From: Bradyrhizobium sp. CB1015
Lineage (GTDB): Bacteria > Pseudomonadota > Alphaproteobacteria > Rhizobiales > Xanthobacteraceae
Reading direction: 5' to 3'
Assembly: GCF_025200925.1 (NCBI RefSeq)
Contig: NZ_CP104174.1
Span: 8,136,001-8,200,000 of the forward strand
DNA length: 64,000 nucleotides
Positions 28,873 through 37,264 of the stretch are shown here, piece by piece. The notes below the pieces were generated by a model that searched no databases, was not told the DNA's origin, and saw nothing but the letters and a program-made list of their open reading frames with translations. The position numbers and the translations under genes are program-made. Every line of letters starts with the position of its first letter. Position 1 is the first letter of the stretch.

Positions 28873-30321
28873 GTGACTTTCGTCGCGCGCCATGCGCTGT
28901 GGTCGGATGAGCAGAGGGACGCAGCTCAGCGCATGCGCCGCATCGCCGAGGAGAAGAACCTCGAGGTCATCCGCCTCGTCTTCCCCGACCAGCACGGCAT
29001 CTTGCGCGGCAAGACGATCGTCGCATCCGAGGCGATCGCCTCGCTGGAGAGCGGCTGCTCCATCACCACCACCATGCTGGCCAAGGATACCTCACACCGC
29101 ACGGTATTCCCCGTGTTCACGGCAGGCGGCGGCTTCGGCATGAAGGAGATGGAGGGCGCGGCCGACGTGCTGATGGTCGCCGATCCCACCACGTTTCGCG
29201 TGCTGCCGTGGGCGCCCACCACGGGTTGGGTGCTGTGCGATCTCTATTTCAACGACGGCCGCCCGGTGCCGTTCGCGACCCGCGGGCTCTACAAGCGCGT
29301 CCTCGACGAGCTCGGCGCGCGCGGTTACGATTTCGTCGCGGGGTTAGAGGTCGAATTCCACATCTTCAGGCTCGACGATCCGCACATGCGCGCGGAAGAC
29401 GCAGGCCAGCCCGGCACGCCGCCCTCGGTCAGCCTGCTCGGCCACGGCTATCAATATCTCACCGAGCAACGCTTCGATCAGATGGAGCCGGTGCTGGAGA
29501 TCCTGCGCCGCGACATCGTCGCGCTGGGGCTGCCGTTGCGCTCGGTCGAGGTCGAGTTCGGGCCGAGCCAGTGCGAATTCACCTTCCAACCGAAGAGGGG
29601 CCTGGAGCCCGCCGACAACATGGTGCTGTTCCGCAGCGCCGTGAAGCAGATTGCGCGCCGTCACGGCTATCACGCCACCTTCATGTGCCGGCCGAAGCTG
29701 CCGAACGTGTTCGCGAGCGGCTGGCACCTGCATCAGTCTATCGTCTCGCGCGCGAACGGTGACAATCTGTTCATGGCCCAGGAAACGTCGAAGGACGGCC
29801 GCGAGCCGCTCAGCGCGTTCGGCAAGTCCTACCTCGCCGGCCTGCTCGATCACGCCCGCGCCTCGACCGTGTTCACCACGCCCACCATCAACGGCTACAA
29901 GCGCTATCGCTCCTATTCGCTGGCGCCCGACCGTGCGATCTGGGGCCGCGATAATCGCGGCGTGATGATCCGCGTGCTCGGCGGCGCCGGCGATGCCGCC
30001 ACGCGCCTGGAGAACCGCATCGGCGAGCCCGCGGCCAATCCTTATCTCTACATGGCGTCGCAGATTCTCTCTGGGATAGATGGCGTCGACCGCAAGCTCG
30101 ATCCCGGCCCCTCGGCCGACACGCCCTACGAAACCAAGGCGCCGCCCCTGCCGAAAAGCCTGCGCGATGCGGTCTCAGCGCTCAAGGACGACCCGTTCTT
30201 CCGCGAGAAGCTCGGGGCGGAGTTCGTCGACTACTACACCCACATCAAGAACGCCGAGATCGATCGCTTCCTGTCGGAAGTGACCGACTGGGAGCATCGC
30301 GAATATTTCGAGGTGTTTTGA
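28873..30321 (+). CDS. Glutamine synthetase family ligase
   Basis: A 482-residue member of the glutamine synthetase superfamily, probably a gamma-glutamyl-amine ligase and not the assimilatory enzyme. Conserved catalytic blocks remain: A-G-L-E-V-E-F-H, V-E-V-E-F-G, G-W-H-L-H-Q-S, N-G-Y-K-R-Y-R-S with A-P-D-R-A-I-W-G-R-D-N-R-G, and L-E-N-R-I-G-E-P-A-A-N-P-Y. The GTG at 28873 is favoured by AGAAGGA upstream; GTG 28834 is at the very edge of the repeat. Its neighbour is a Rieske oxygenase, a pairing that recalls aniline oxygenation systems, where a GS-like ligase glutamylates the amine first. Confidence 0.85.
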   Translation: MTFVARHALWSDEQRDAAQRMRRIAEEKNLEVIRLVFPDQHGILRGKTIVASEAIASLESGCSITTTMLAKDTSHRTVFPVFTAGGGFGMKEMEGAADVLMVADPTTFRVLPWAPTTGWVLCDLYFNDGRPVPFATRGLYKRVLDELGARGYDFVAGLEVEFHIFRLDDPHMRAEDAGQPGTPPSVSLLGHGYQYLTEQRFDQMEPVLEILRRDIVALGLPLRSVEVEFGPSQCEFTFQPKRGLEPADNMVLFRSAVKQIARRHGYHATFMCRPKLPNVFASGWHLHQSIVSRANGDNLFMAQETSKDGREPLSAFGKSYLAGLLDHARASTVFTTPTINGYKRYRSYSLAPDRAIWGRDNRGVMIRVLGGAGDAATRLENRIGEPAANPYLYMASQILSGIDGVDRKLDPGPSADTPYETKAPPLPKSLRDAVSALKDDPFFREKLGAEFVDYYTHIKNAEIDRFLSEVTDWEHREYFEVF

Positions 30322-30351
30322 GCAAGTCCGGCGCGACCCGGCACCGGCGCC

Positions 30352-30513
30352 TCAGTTCAGCCGAATCGTGTCCACCCGACGGCACTGGACGCAATGATAA
30401 ACGTGCTCCGCAGGCAGCGTGACTATTCCAGGTAGTGTCGCCAGGAACTTCATTGGCCGCCTGCATTTTGAGCAGATGAGGATCGGCGGATCGTCTTCGC
30501 GATCGGAACTCAT
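30352..30513 (-). CDS. Small zinc-ribbon protein
   Basis: A 53-residue protein with two C-x-x-C pairs (I-C-S-K-C-R-R and H-C-V-Q-C-R-R) about 30 residues apart, the pattern of a zinc ribbon. Otherwise it is not recognised. The start at 30513 (M-S-S-D-R) is used; a longer frame to 30621 lacks conserved-looking sequence. It lies tail-to-tail with the glutamine-synthetase-like gene. Confidence 0.65.
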   Translation of the reverse strand: MSSDREDDPPILICSKCRRPMKFLATLPGIVTLPAEHVYHCVQCRRVDTIRLN

Positions 30514-30908
30514 ACAATAACCGGGTCTGAACGCCGTCCGCACGATACTGCCGCGCCGCGCACGCTTCATCTCGGGACAACTACCGGCCTCTATCGGAAT
30601 CCGGTCCGGCCTTGACGGCACGCTGCTTCACGCCACCGTGAGGCGACTTCTTCCGGGATGTTCCGACGACATCACACCAGCCCCGGACGAAGCCATTTTC
30701 CTCATCCGGCGAAAAACGCCGGAAAGGCAGGCGGCGTATAACGGCTTGCAATGATCAACAGCGGAGTTCGGTCATGTGGAGTCAGCTTTTCAGCCTGATC
30801 TATCGCCTGTCCTGCCGGACCACCCTGATCGAGATCGGCGTGCACCGCCTCGCGCGTTAAGCCCATGGGAATTGGGTAAGATCGATTGACCAGATGACGG
30901 GGATTCCC
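30514..30908. other. Mostly non-coding interval
   Basis: About 395 bases without a convincing gene. It contains a 28-codon frame at 30774-30860 of doubtful status and should hold the promoters of the zinc-ribbon gene and of the secreted protein that follows. No repeat was recognised. Confidence 0.5.
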
Positions 30909-31259
30909 ATGCGCAAGCTGATCCTGATCGCCGCGATGTCGCTGCTCGCAAGCCAGGCCCATGCCGGAGGCTCGCGGAGCCTCAGCCTGGCGGCCAGCAA
31001 TGCAGGCCAGCAGTCGGAACAGCCGGCCACGGCGACGCCCGTTCCGGCACAGACGCCTCAAGGCCCGCCAACAACGAATGTGCCGACGGCGACCGCACCA
31101 GCTGCATCGACGGCGCCTGCCGCGGCCATTCCAGCCGCCACGACGTCCGCCCGGCCCGCAACGGCCTCGACAACCGAAACCGCCAAGCCGAAGCGCCGGC
31201 AGCCGTCCACCGAGGCGCGCGTGATCCGCGAGCTGCATCGGCATGGGATCTATTGGTGA
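30909..31259 (+). CDS. Small secreted Ala/Pro/Thr-rich protein
   Basis: A 116-residue protein with a clear Sec signal peptide (hydrophobic residues 4-16, cleavage after S-Q-A-H-A). The mature part is a low-complexity Ala-Pro-Thr linker, followed by a basic patch K-P-K-R-R and a compact C-terminal motif V-I-R-E-L-H-R-H-G-I-Y-W. Disorder plus a conserved-looking tail suggests a periplasmic linker or adaptor, but the function is unknown. ATG 30909 is preferred because it starts the signal peptide. It is convergent with the livF gene. Confidence 0.75.
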   Translation: MRKLILIAAMSLLASQAHAGGSRSLSLAASNAGQQSEQPATATPVPAQTPQGPPTTNVPTATAPAASTAPAAAIPAATTSARPATASTTETAKPKRRQPSTEARVIRELHRHGIYW

Positions 31260-31307
31260 GAGATCGCGTCTGTCTCTTCCGTCATTGCGGCGCTGCTGGA
31301 GCGGGGC

Positions 31308-32021
31308 TCAGATCCCCAGATATTTGTGCTGCAGGTCCGGCGCGGCCATCAGCTCGTCGGAGGTGCCGCTCCACACCGTCTTGCCGCGCTCGATGATGTA
31401 GTGACGATCGCAGATGCGGGCGAGATGGTCGACGTTCTTGTCGACGACGAGGATCGACTGTCCGCGGCTCTTGAGCAGCGACAGGCAATTCCAGATTTCT
31501 TCACGGATCAGCGGCGCGAGACCCTCGGTCGCTTCGTCCAGAATCAGCAGCTTCGGATTGGTCATCAGCGCGCGGCCGATTGCGAGCATCTGCTGCTCGC
31601 CGCCGGAGAGCTGGTTGCCCATGTTGGACGCACGCTCGGCAAGGCGCGGGAACAGCACGTAGATTGCGGCGAGCGTCCAGGGATTATTGCTGTTGAAGCG
31701 ATCGGCCGCAGCCGCCACCAGGTTTTCGCGCACGGTGAGGTTCGGGAAGATCTGGCGTCCCTCGGGAACGAGACCGACGCCGAGCTTGGCAATTCTGTAG
31801 GACGGAAGCTGCCGCACCTCCGTGCCCCCGAAACGGATGCTGCCTGCGCGTGCCGGCGTCAGGCCCATGATGGAGCGGATGGTGGTGGTCTTGCCCATGC
31901 CGTTGCGGCCCATCAGCGAGACCATCTCGCCCGGCTTGATCGACAGCGACAGGCCGAACAGCACCTGGGACAGGCCGTAGCAGGTCTCGATGCCGTCGAC
32001 CTCGAGCAGCGTGTCAGCCAT
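31308..32021 (-). CDS. livF: Liv-type ABC transporter ATP-binding protein LivF
   Basis: A 237-residue ATPase of the branched-chain-amino-acid-type transporter family. Walker A is G-R-N-G-M-G-K-T-T, the signature is L-S-G-G-E-Q-Q-M-L, and Walker B L-L-I-L-D-E-A-T-E-G-L-A-P, the LivF-specific form. It overlaps livG by eight bases and is the last gene of the minus-strand livH-livM-livG-livF operon. Its substrate cannot be read from the ATPase; in this neighbourhood an amide or aromatic acid is as likely as an amino acid. Confidence 0.9.
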   Translation of the reverse strand: MADTLLEVDGIETCYGLSQVLFGLSLSIKPGEMVSLMGRNGMGKTTTIRSIMGLTPARAGSIRFGGTEVRQLPSYRIAKLGVGLVPEGRQIFPNLTVRENLVAAAADRFNSNNPWTLAAIYVLFPRLAERASNMGNQLSGGEQQMLAIGRALMTNPKLLILDEATEGLAPLIREEIWNCLSLLKSRGQSILVVDKNVDHLARICDRHYIIERGKTVWSGTSDELMAAPDLQHKYLGI

Positions 32022-32781
32022 GATGCGTCACCACATGCTGATCGCCGAGATAGGCGCGCTTGACGTCCTCGTTGGCCCGGATCGCGGCCGGATCGCCGGA
32101 GGCGATGACGCGGCCATAGACCAGCACCGAGATGCGGTCGGCGAGCGCGAACACCGCCGGCATGTCGTGCTCGACCAGCACGATCGAGACCTCTTTCCGC
32201 AGCTCCTGCAGCAGCTTCACCATGCGCTGGGATTCGGTGACCCCGAGGCCGGCCATCGGCTCATCCAGCAGCAGCAATTTCGGCTTGCTGGCGAGCGCGA
32301 CCGCGAGTTCGAGCTCGCGACGCTCGCCATGGCTGAGCCTGTTCACCACGACATCGGCACGGTGGCCTAGGCCAACGCGATCGAGCGCGGCGTGGGCGGC
32401 ATCGCGCAGGCCTTTTTCCTTGCGCGCACTGGCGAAGAAGCGGAACGAGGTGCCGGCATGCGCCTGCGCCGCCAGCGCGACATTGTCGGCGGCGGTGAAG
32501 TCGAGCAGCAGCGAGGTAATCTGGAACGAACGTGCAAGACCGAGCGCGCAGCGGCGATAGGCCGGCAAGTAGGTGATGTCGCGGCCCGCCAGCAAGACGC
32601 TGCCGGAATGCGGCGCGAGATGCCCGGTCAGCTGGCTGATCAGCGTGGTCTTGCCGGCGCCGTTCGGACCGATGATGGCGTGCAGCTCGCCGGATGCGAC
32701 GTCGAGCGAGACGTTGTCGGTGGCGATGATGCCGCCGAAACGGCGCACCAGCTTTTCGACGCGGAGCAAGGGTTCAGCCAC
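32014..32781 (-). CDS. livG: Liv-type ABC transporter ATP-binding protein LivG
   Basis: A 255-residue ATPase, partner of LivF. Walker A is G-P-N-G-A-G-K-T-T, the signature is L-S-H-G-E-R-R-E-L-E (the L-S-H/Y-G variant usual in LivG), and Walker B K-L-L-L-L-D-E-P-M-A-G-L. The C-terminal A-Y-L-G motif of LivG is present. It overlaps both livM and livF by eight bases, so the four genes are tightly coupled. Confidence 0.92.
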   Translation of the reverse strand: MAEPLLRVEKLVRRFGGIIATDNVSLDVASGELHAIIGPNGAGKTTLISQLTGHLAPHSGSVLLAGRDITYLPAYRRCALGLARSFQITSLLLDFTAADNVALAAQAHAGTSFRFFASARKEKGLRDAAHAALDRVGLGHRADVVVNRLSHGERRELELAVALASKPKLLLLDEPMAGLGVTESQRMVKLLQELRKEVSIVLVEHDMPAVFALADRISVLVYGRVIASGDPAAIRANEDVKRAYLGDQHVVTHHG

Positions 32782-33718
32782 GGCCAGCCCTCCCGAGCAC
32801 GCCCATGATGCCGCCGCGGCCGAACAGGACGATGAGCAGCAGCAGCGGCCCCATGATCAGCGCCCAATATTCCGTGATCTGCGACAGGAACTCCTCCAGC
32901 AGCAGGAACACCACCGCACCCATGACCGGGCCGAACAGCGTGCCCATGCCGCCCAGGATCACCATCACCATGAGGTCGCCGGAACGGGTCCAGTACATCA
33001 CGGCAGGGCTGACGAAATCGGTGTTGTTGGCGAGCAGCGCGCCGGCAAGGCCGCACATCGTGCCTGATATGACGAAGCAGACCAGCTGGTAGCGCTTGGC
33101 CGGGAAGCCAATCGCCTGCATGCGCTGCTCGTTGGAGCGCAGGCCCTGCACCACGAGGCCGAAGCGCGAATTGACGATACGCCAGATCAGGAAGATGACG
33201 CCGAACAGGCAGGCGAGGCAGAGATAGTAGAACTGCACGCGATTGCCGAGATTGATCAGGCCGGAGAAGTCGCTGCGATTGTAGATCGTGAGGCCGTCAT
33301 CGCCGCCGTAACGCGCCAGCCCCGAGGCGACGTAATAGGCCATCTGGGCGAAGGCCAGCGTGATCATGATGAAGTAGACGCCGCGGGTGCGAAGCGAGAG
33401 CGCGCCGATCACGAGCGCATAGATCGCAGACGCCGCGAGCGCGACCGGAAACTGGATGAAGCCGGAACCGACGCCTTCCTGAGCGAGCATGCCGACGGCG
33501 TAGCCGCCGATGCCGAGATAGGCGGCATGGCCGAAGCTCATCATGCCGCCAAAACCCATGATCAGGTTGAGGCTCGCAGCCGCCAGCGCGAGAATGATGA
33601 TGCGGGTGAACAGCGTCAGGATGAAGATGTTGCCGGACAGCGATGAATAGAGCGGCAGCAGCACGAGGCCCGCCAGCATCAGGGCCGTGACGGCCTTGCT
33701 CACACTCAAACCCTTCAT
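32774..33718 (-). CDS. livM: Liv-type ABC transporter permease LivM
   Basis: A 314-residue inner-membrane permease with eight or nine hydrophobic segments. The LivM signature region N-L-I-M-G-F-G-G-M-M-S-F-G-H-A-A-Y-L-G-I-G-G-Y near residues 50-72 and the ATPase-contacting loop Q-G-L-R-S-N-E-Q-R-M-Q-A-I-G are clear. It overlaps livH by four bases and livG by eight. Confidence 0.92.
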   Translation of the reverse strand: MKGLSVSKAVTALMLAGLVLLPLYSSLSGNIFILTLFTRIIILALAAASLNLIMGFGGMMSFGHAAYLGIGGYAVGMLAQEGVGSGFIQFPVALAASAIYALVIGALSLRTRGVYFIMITLAFAQMAYYVASGLARYGGDDGLTIYNRSDFSGLINLGNRVQFYYLCLACLFGVIFLIWRIVNSRFGLVVQGLRSNEQRMQAIGFPAKRYQLVCFVISGTMCGLAGALLANNTDFVSPAVMYWTRSGDLMVMVILGGMGTLFGPVMGAVVFLLLEEFLSQITEYWALIMGPLLLLIVLFGRGGIMGVLGRAGRG

Positions 33719-34635
33719 CGACGGTTGGCCGGAAACAGCCCCTCCGGCCGCACCACCAGCACGATCGCCATCAGCAGGTAGATCAGCATGGAGGACAGCG
33801 CGGGCGCGGCGGTGGAGGCAGCGGCGCCGCTCAGCACCTGCCGCAACAAATTGGGCAAGAAGGCGCGGCCGAGCGTGTCGATCATGCCGACGAAGATCGC
33901 GGCGAGGAACGCGCCGCGGATCGAGCCGATGCCGCCGATCACGATGATGACGAAGGCGAGGATCAGGATGTTCTCGCCCATGCCGATCTGCACGGTGAGG
34001 ATCGGCGCCTGCATCAGGCCGGCCAACCCTGCGAGCGCCGCGCCCAGGCCGAACACCAGCGTGTAGAGCAGCTTGATGTTGATGCCGAGCGCGCCGATCA
34101 TCTCGCGGTTGGAGGCGCCGGCGCGGATCAGCATGCCGATGCGGGTGCGCATCACACCGAGATAGAGCAGGAGCGCGACCAGCAGCGCCACCGCGATGAT
34201 GGCGAGGCGATAGGCGGGATAATGAATGCCGGGAAGGATCGGCACCGGCACGGTGAGCCAGGCCGGCAGCGGCAGCGCCAGGCCCGCCGGGCCCCAGATC
34301 AGCCGCACGGCTTCATTGAAGAACAGGATCAGGCCGAAGGTCGCGAGCACGTGGTCGAGATGGTCGCGGCCGTAGAGATGCCGCAGCGCCGTCACCTCCA
34401 GCACGATGCCGAGCACGAGCGTGGCCCCTAGCGCCATCAGCGCGCCGAGCAGGAAGCTGCCGGTCCACGCCGCGAAGGTTGCGGCGAAATAGGCGCCCAT
34501 CATATAGAGCGAGCCGTGCGCGAGGTTGACGAGATCCATGATCCCGAACACCAGCGTCAGGCCCGCCGCGAGCAGGAACAGCAGCAGGCCGAACTGCAGC
34601 CCATTCAAGAATTGTTCGACGACGAGCAGCATCAA
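33715..34635 (-). CDS. livH: Liv-type ABC transporter permease LivH
   Basis: A 306-residue inner-membrane permease, first gene of this livHMGF operon. Typical features are the N-terminal Q-F-L-N-G-L-Q-F-G-L, the L-V-F-G-I-M-D-L-V-N-L-A-H-G-S block and the R-A-G-A-S-N-R-E-M coupling loop. No substrate-binding protein gene is found on either side; one of the two binding proteins without permeases further along the window (47547-48719 or 52150-53364) or a gene elsewhere could serve it. Confidence 0.92.
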   Translation of the reverse strand: MMLLVVEQFLNGLQFGLLLFLLAAGLTLVFGIMDLVNLAHGSLYMMGAYFAATFAAWTGSFLLGALMALGATLVLGIVLEVTALRHLYGRDHLDHVLATFGLILFFNEAVRLIWGPAGLALPLPAWLTVPVPILPGIHYPAYRLAIIAVALLVALLLYLGVMRTRIGMLIRAGASNREMIGALGINIKLLYTLVFGLGAALAGLAGLMQAPILTVQIGMGENILILAFVIIVIGGIGSIRGAFLAAIFVGMIDTLGRAFLPNLLRQVLSGAAASTAAPALSSMLIYLLMAIVLVVRPEGLFPANRR

Positions 34636-34936
34636 GACTCTTTCAGGCGCACGCAGCGTCGCGCCGATGTTCGAACACAGTCGCCATCAGTGAAAGAGCT
34701 CCCCCTGCCTCTTCAAGGCCGAAAAATGGGTAATGGCAGTATCGTTCCGAGGCAAGAGCGATTCGACACCAGACATGCACTTTGTTGCATCTCGGCACAT
34801 GCGGCCGAGACGCGCCTCGCAATGCAAAAGGCTGCCGCAAGGCATGAGGCAACCTGCCGCAGCCAAACGATCCCCCTCCCCCGTTACCAAGCGATCTCAT
34901 ATGAGGTGCCAGTTGGAGCATCCGACAGGATCACAG
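34636..34936. other. Gene-free interval upstream of livH
   Basis: About 300 bases lacking a credible gene. It should contain the promoter of the livHMGF operon. I see no operator-like symmetry in it; a palindromic repeat follows at 34937. Confidence 0.5.
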
Positions 34937-35018
34937 CGTCATGGCCGGGCTTGTCCCGGCCATCCACGCCTTTCCTGCAGCACGAACGTGGATGCCCGGG
35001 ACAAGCCCGGGCATGACG
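34937..35018. repeat. Long intergenic palindrome, family 8
   Basis: 32-base arms at 34937-34968 and 34987-35018 pair with two mismatches, and each arm is itself a hairpin around CCGGGCTTGTCCCGG. The mismatches keep the internal pairing of each arm, so the element can fold either as one long stem or as two short ones. Confidence 0.85.
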
Positions 35019-35099
35019 ACCTCTTGTGAAGGTTCAAATGCCGTCACCCTCCCCGTTGCCGGGAGACGATGCTGCAATCTGTCGGATCGAGGGCTGCGT

Positions 35100-35315
35100 C
35101 TAGTGCGACGTCACCTGCTGGGGAAGGTCATCAGGTTCGGCGAGCACGTTGACCGTCGAGGCCTCCAGCGCCGCCATCCGGAACAGATAGGCGAGCGTCG
35201 CCAATCCGGTGTCTTCCGCCATCTGCGCCAGCTCGAGCGCCATGTCGGACATGTAGCCGAGATTCTCGTCCCTGGTTTGCGCCAAGATCTGGCTATCCCG
35301 CATCATGTTCGACAT
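35100..35315 (-). CDS. Small protein coupled to the LuxI gene
   Basis: A 71-residue acidic, mostly helical-looking protein of no family I recognise. Methionine-rich start (M-S-N-M-M-R-D-S), then a heptad-like stretch D-M-A-L-E-L-A-Q-M-A and A-T-L-A-Y-L-F-R-M-A-A-L-E-A. It starts one base after the TGA of the autoinducer synthase (TGAGATG junction), so it is almost certainly translated from the same mRNA and induced with it. It may modulate the synthase or the quorum-sensing receptor; this is inference. Confidence 0.75.
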   Translation of the reverse strand: MSNMMRDSQILAQTRDENLGYMSDMALELAQMAEDTGLATLAYLFRMAALEASTVNVLAEPDDLPQQVTSH

Positions 35316-35316
35316 C

Positions 35317-35976
35317 TCAGGCACTCTTTCGTTGCGCGGCGGCAGCGCCGCAGAGGTTGGCACGGGCGACGGCATCCAGATGCGGGCCGTCCTGGCGCAC
35401 GACCGAAGTCATGCCGATGCGGCCATGCAGGGCATCGAGCGTCTCGCGTCGAATGTCGATGGTCGCCGCCATGGTCCACGCATTCTCCACCAGCGCGGGC
35501 AGGCCGAGCGGCGTCACGACGAAGCCGGCCTCGTGGAAGCGCGGCAGCCACCAGGTTTCCATGATCGCGCTGACCTGCGCGATTCCCTGATTGAGGCAGA
35601 ACTCCTGCACCGCCGCCATCAGTCGCAGGTTGAGCGCGCCGTCGCGGCGATCACGCACGACGAAGTAGCGCGACCATTCCCAGGTCAAGGGATCCGCAGG
35701 GCAGCCCCGGACCGACGCCAGATGCGGGAACACCTCGCTCATCATCGACGGCTTGGTGGTCGGGTAGAGTCGGTGGCCGCCGATGACGCGGCGCCCCTCC
35801 AGCGCCAGCAGATAGACGGTGTCCTCGTCGTCATAGGAATCGATCTCGCGGCCATCGGGCCTGCGTAACGTTTCCCAGCGACGCTCCTCGACGAAGACGT
35901 CGTGACGCAGCCGGAAATGCTGCTCGATCACGTCTTCATAAAGGTGGCGATTTACCGCGGAAATTGCGTGGATCAT
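35317..35976 (-). CDS. bjaI: Acyl-homoserine-lactone synthase (BjaI type)
   Basis: A 219-residue LuxI-family synthase. The catalytic N-terminal block is present: R28 and the F-V-E-E-R-R-W-E segment, an acidic D-D-E-D-T-V-Y loop, and W-E-W-S-R-Y-F-V with the conserved arginine. The sequence resembles, as I remember it, BjaI of Bradyrhizobium, which makes isovaleryl-homoserine lactone from a CoA thioester. ATG 35976 is favoured over 35988 as the family N-terminus. It follows bjaR after 82 bases that contain a lux-box-like palindrome, and it is coupled to the small gene downstream. Confidence 0.88.
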   Translation of the reverse strand: MIHAISAVNRHLYEDVIEQHFRLRHDVFVEERRWETLRRPDGREIDSYDDEDTVYLLALEGRRVIGGHRLYPTTKPSMMSEVFPHLASVRGCPADPLTWEWSRYFVVRDRRDGALNLRLMAAVQEFCLNQGIAQVSAIMETWWLPRFHEAGFVVTPLGLPALVENAWTMAATIDIRRETLDALHGRIGMTSVVRQDGPHLDAVARANLCGAAAAQRKSA

Positions 35977-36032
35977 GAAATCCCCCATTCATCTTCAATG
36001 GGAGAAGAATCTGCGAACAGACGCAGGTTCGA

Positions 36033-36052
36033 TATTGGGAAATTTCCCAGTA
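36033..36052 (-). promoter_or_regulatory. lux-box-like operator upstream of bjaI
   Basis: A 20-base palindrome reading TACTGGGAAATTTCCCAATA on the minus strand, with 9 of 10 base pairs matched and a perfect 14-base core TGGGAAATTTCCCA. Its near edge is 57 bases before the bjaI start, a suitable place for LuxR-type activation. BjaR is encoded immediately upstream. Confidence 0.7.
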
Positions 36053-36058
36053 GAGCGC

Positions 36059-36787
36059 TTAGGGAGCGATAATCTTGTTCCGAATCGCCAGCGCCACCGC
36101 ATGCGTGCGGTTGACGGCACCGAGCTTGCGCGCGGCGGTTGCAAGATGCTCTTCGGCGGTGCGCTGCGTGATGTGCAGGATCTCGCCGATCTCCCATGCC
36201 GACTTGCCCTGCGAGGCCCACGAGATCACCTCGCGCTCGCGCGGGGTGAGACGCGTCGAGGGATACGGCGCCGGCTCGAGCAGACGGCGGATGTGGTCGA
36301 AGCCATACATCGCCATCAGGTGCAGCGCCGGCTTGCTGCGGGGATTGAGATCGAGATGGACGCCGCCGAGCGACACCGCAGCTTCATAGCCGGTGAGCCC
36401 GTGGATCGGCACGATGAAGCCGCGCGACATGCGAAACTCGCTGGCACGATTCATCACCTCGGCCGCGTTCGGCTCGAGCTCGGCGTCGTAGGGCGCTTCA
36501 GACCATTCGAACGGATTGACCGATTGCCGGCACAGCCGCACGACGGGATCGACGCGGTCGTAATTCTTCTGGGTGTAGAGGCTGAACCATCCGGCCGGCC
36601 AGCGCTTGGCGAGCACCATCTGTGCGAACCGCTGCTCGGGGTTAGGCAATCCCGTCACGATGATGGTTTCGAAGCCGAAGCGACCGAACGCCGTTTCGAG
36701 CGCGTCCATGGCGTCCGGAACCTTGGTATAGGCTCCGAGCCCTTCGATGAAGTCGAGCGCCTCCCGGCCATAATCTACGGCGGACAT
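36059..36787 (-). CDS. bjaR: LuxR family autoinducer-responsive regulator (BjaR type)
   Basis: A 242-residue quorum-sensing receptor. The N-terminal autoinducer-binding domain contains W-F-S-L-Y-x-x-x-x-Y-D-R-V-D-P-V and a later G-F-I-V-P-I-H-G; the C-terminal LuxR helix-turn-helix has L-T-P-R-E-R-E-V-I-S-W-A-S-Q-G-K and T-A-E-E-H-L-A-T-A-A-R-K-L. ATG 36787 gives normal length; a longer frame upstream has no homology. It lies just upstream of bjaI on the same strand, the order expected for a bjaR-bjaI pair with positive feedback. Confidence 0.88.
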   Translation of the reverse strand: MSAVDYGREALDFIEGLGAYTKVPDAMDALETAFGRFGFETIIVTGLPNPEQRFAQMVLAKRWPAGWFSLYTQKNYDRVDPVVRLCRQSVNPFEWSEAPYDAELEPNAAEVMNRASEFRMSRGFIVPIHGLTGYEAAVSLGGVHLDLNPRSKPALHLMAMYGFDHIRRLLEPAPYPSTRLTPREREVISWASQGKSAWEIGEILHITQRTAEEHLATAARKLGAVNRTHAVALAIRNKIIAP

Positions 36788-36953
36788 CGGTGCATTTCCT
36801 GACACACGCCGCCCGTATAGCACGTATTCGGGCGCTGTCTCAAACGCGCAGCGACCGTAGTTTCCCGGTGCGCACCTGGCCTGAAGAATTAAACTACTTG
36901 TGGCAGAATTGACGCCACGATACACCTCAACGCGTCCGAAGCGGGAAACCCAC

Positions 36954-37130
36954 ATGGAAGACGAGGACATCGCCCTCAACAGCGTGCTCGGCCTGGAATT
37001 GAACCGCGTGTTTTTTGCCGTCCGCGAAACCGCGAACAAGCAGAAGATCATCGAGTTTGCGCGCGAGGTGCTGCAGAGCGAGCGCGCGGAGCTGGCCGGG
37101 AACGTGTTGCCGGAAGGGCCGGCGAGCTAG
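36954..37130 (+). CDS. Small helical protein of unknown function
   Basis: A 58-residue protein, acidic at the N-terminus (M-E-D-E-D), then an amphipathic helix-like stretch with E-L-N-R-V-F-F-A-V-R-E and I-I-E-F-A-R-E-V-L. It is not recognised. It diverges from bjaR across about 165 bases, so the two may share a control region. ATG 36954 is used; an extension to 36900 is possible but lacks support. Confidence 0.6.
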   Translation: MEDEDIALNSVLGLELNRVFFAVRETANKQKIIEFAREVLQSERAELAGNVLPEGPAS

Positions 37131-37264
37131 AACGCCGTTGCAACAGCCGACGCCGAAGCGACCGATCTCGCCGCGAGGGCGCCTCTCCATCCGACCGCGC
37201 GGATTTTAGTCGAAACACCCTGGAGCGACTCCGTCATCATCAGTCACTGGTCAGCTGCGCTCTT

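Noticed and set aside
30774..30860. A 28-codon frame (M-W-S-Q-L-F-S-L-I-Y-R-L)
   Set aside because: It could be a tiny membrane peptide, but there is no good ribosome binding site and no supporting context.
35000..36060. tRNA-like GGTTCGA/GGTTCAA segments near 35030 and 36026
   Set aside because: The flanking sequence cannot form a cloverleaf or acceptor stem; they are chance matches.
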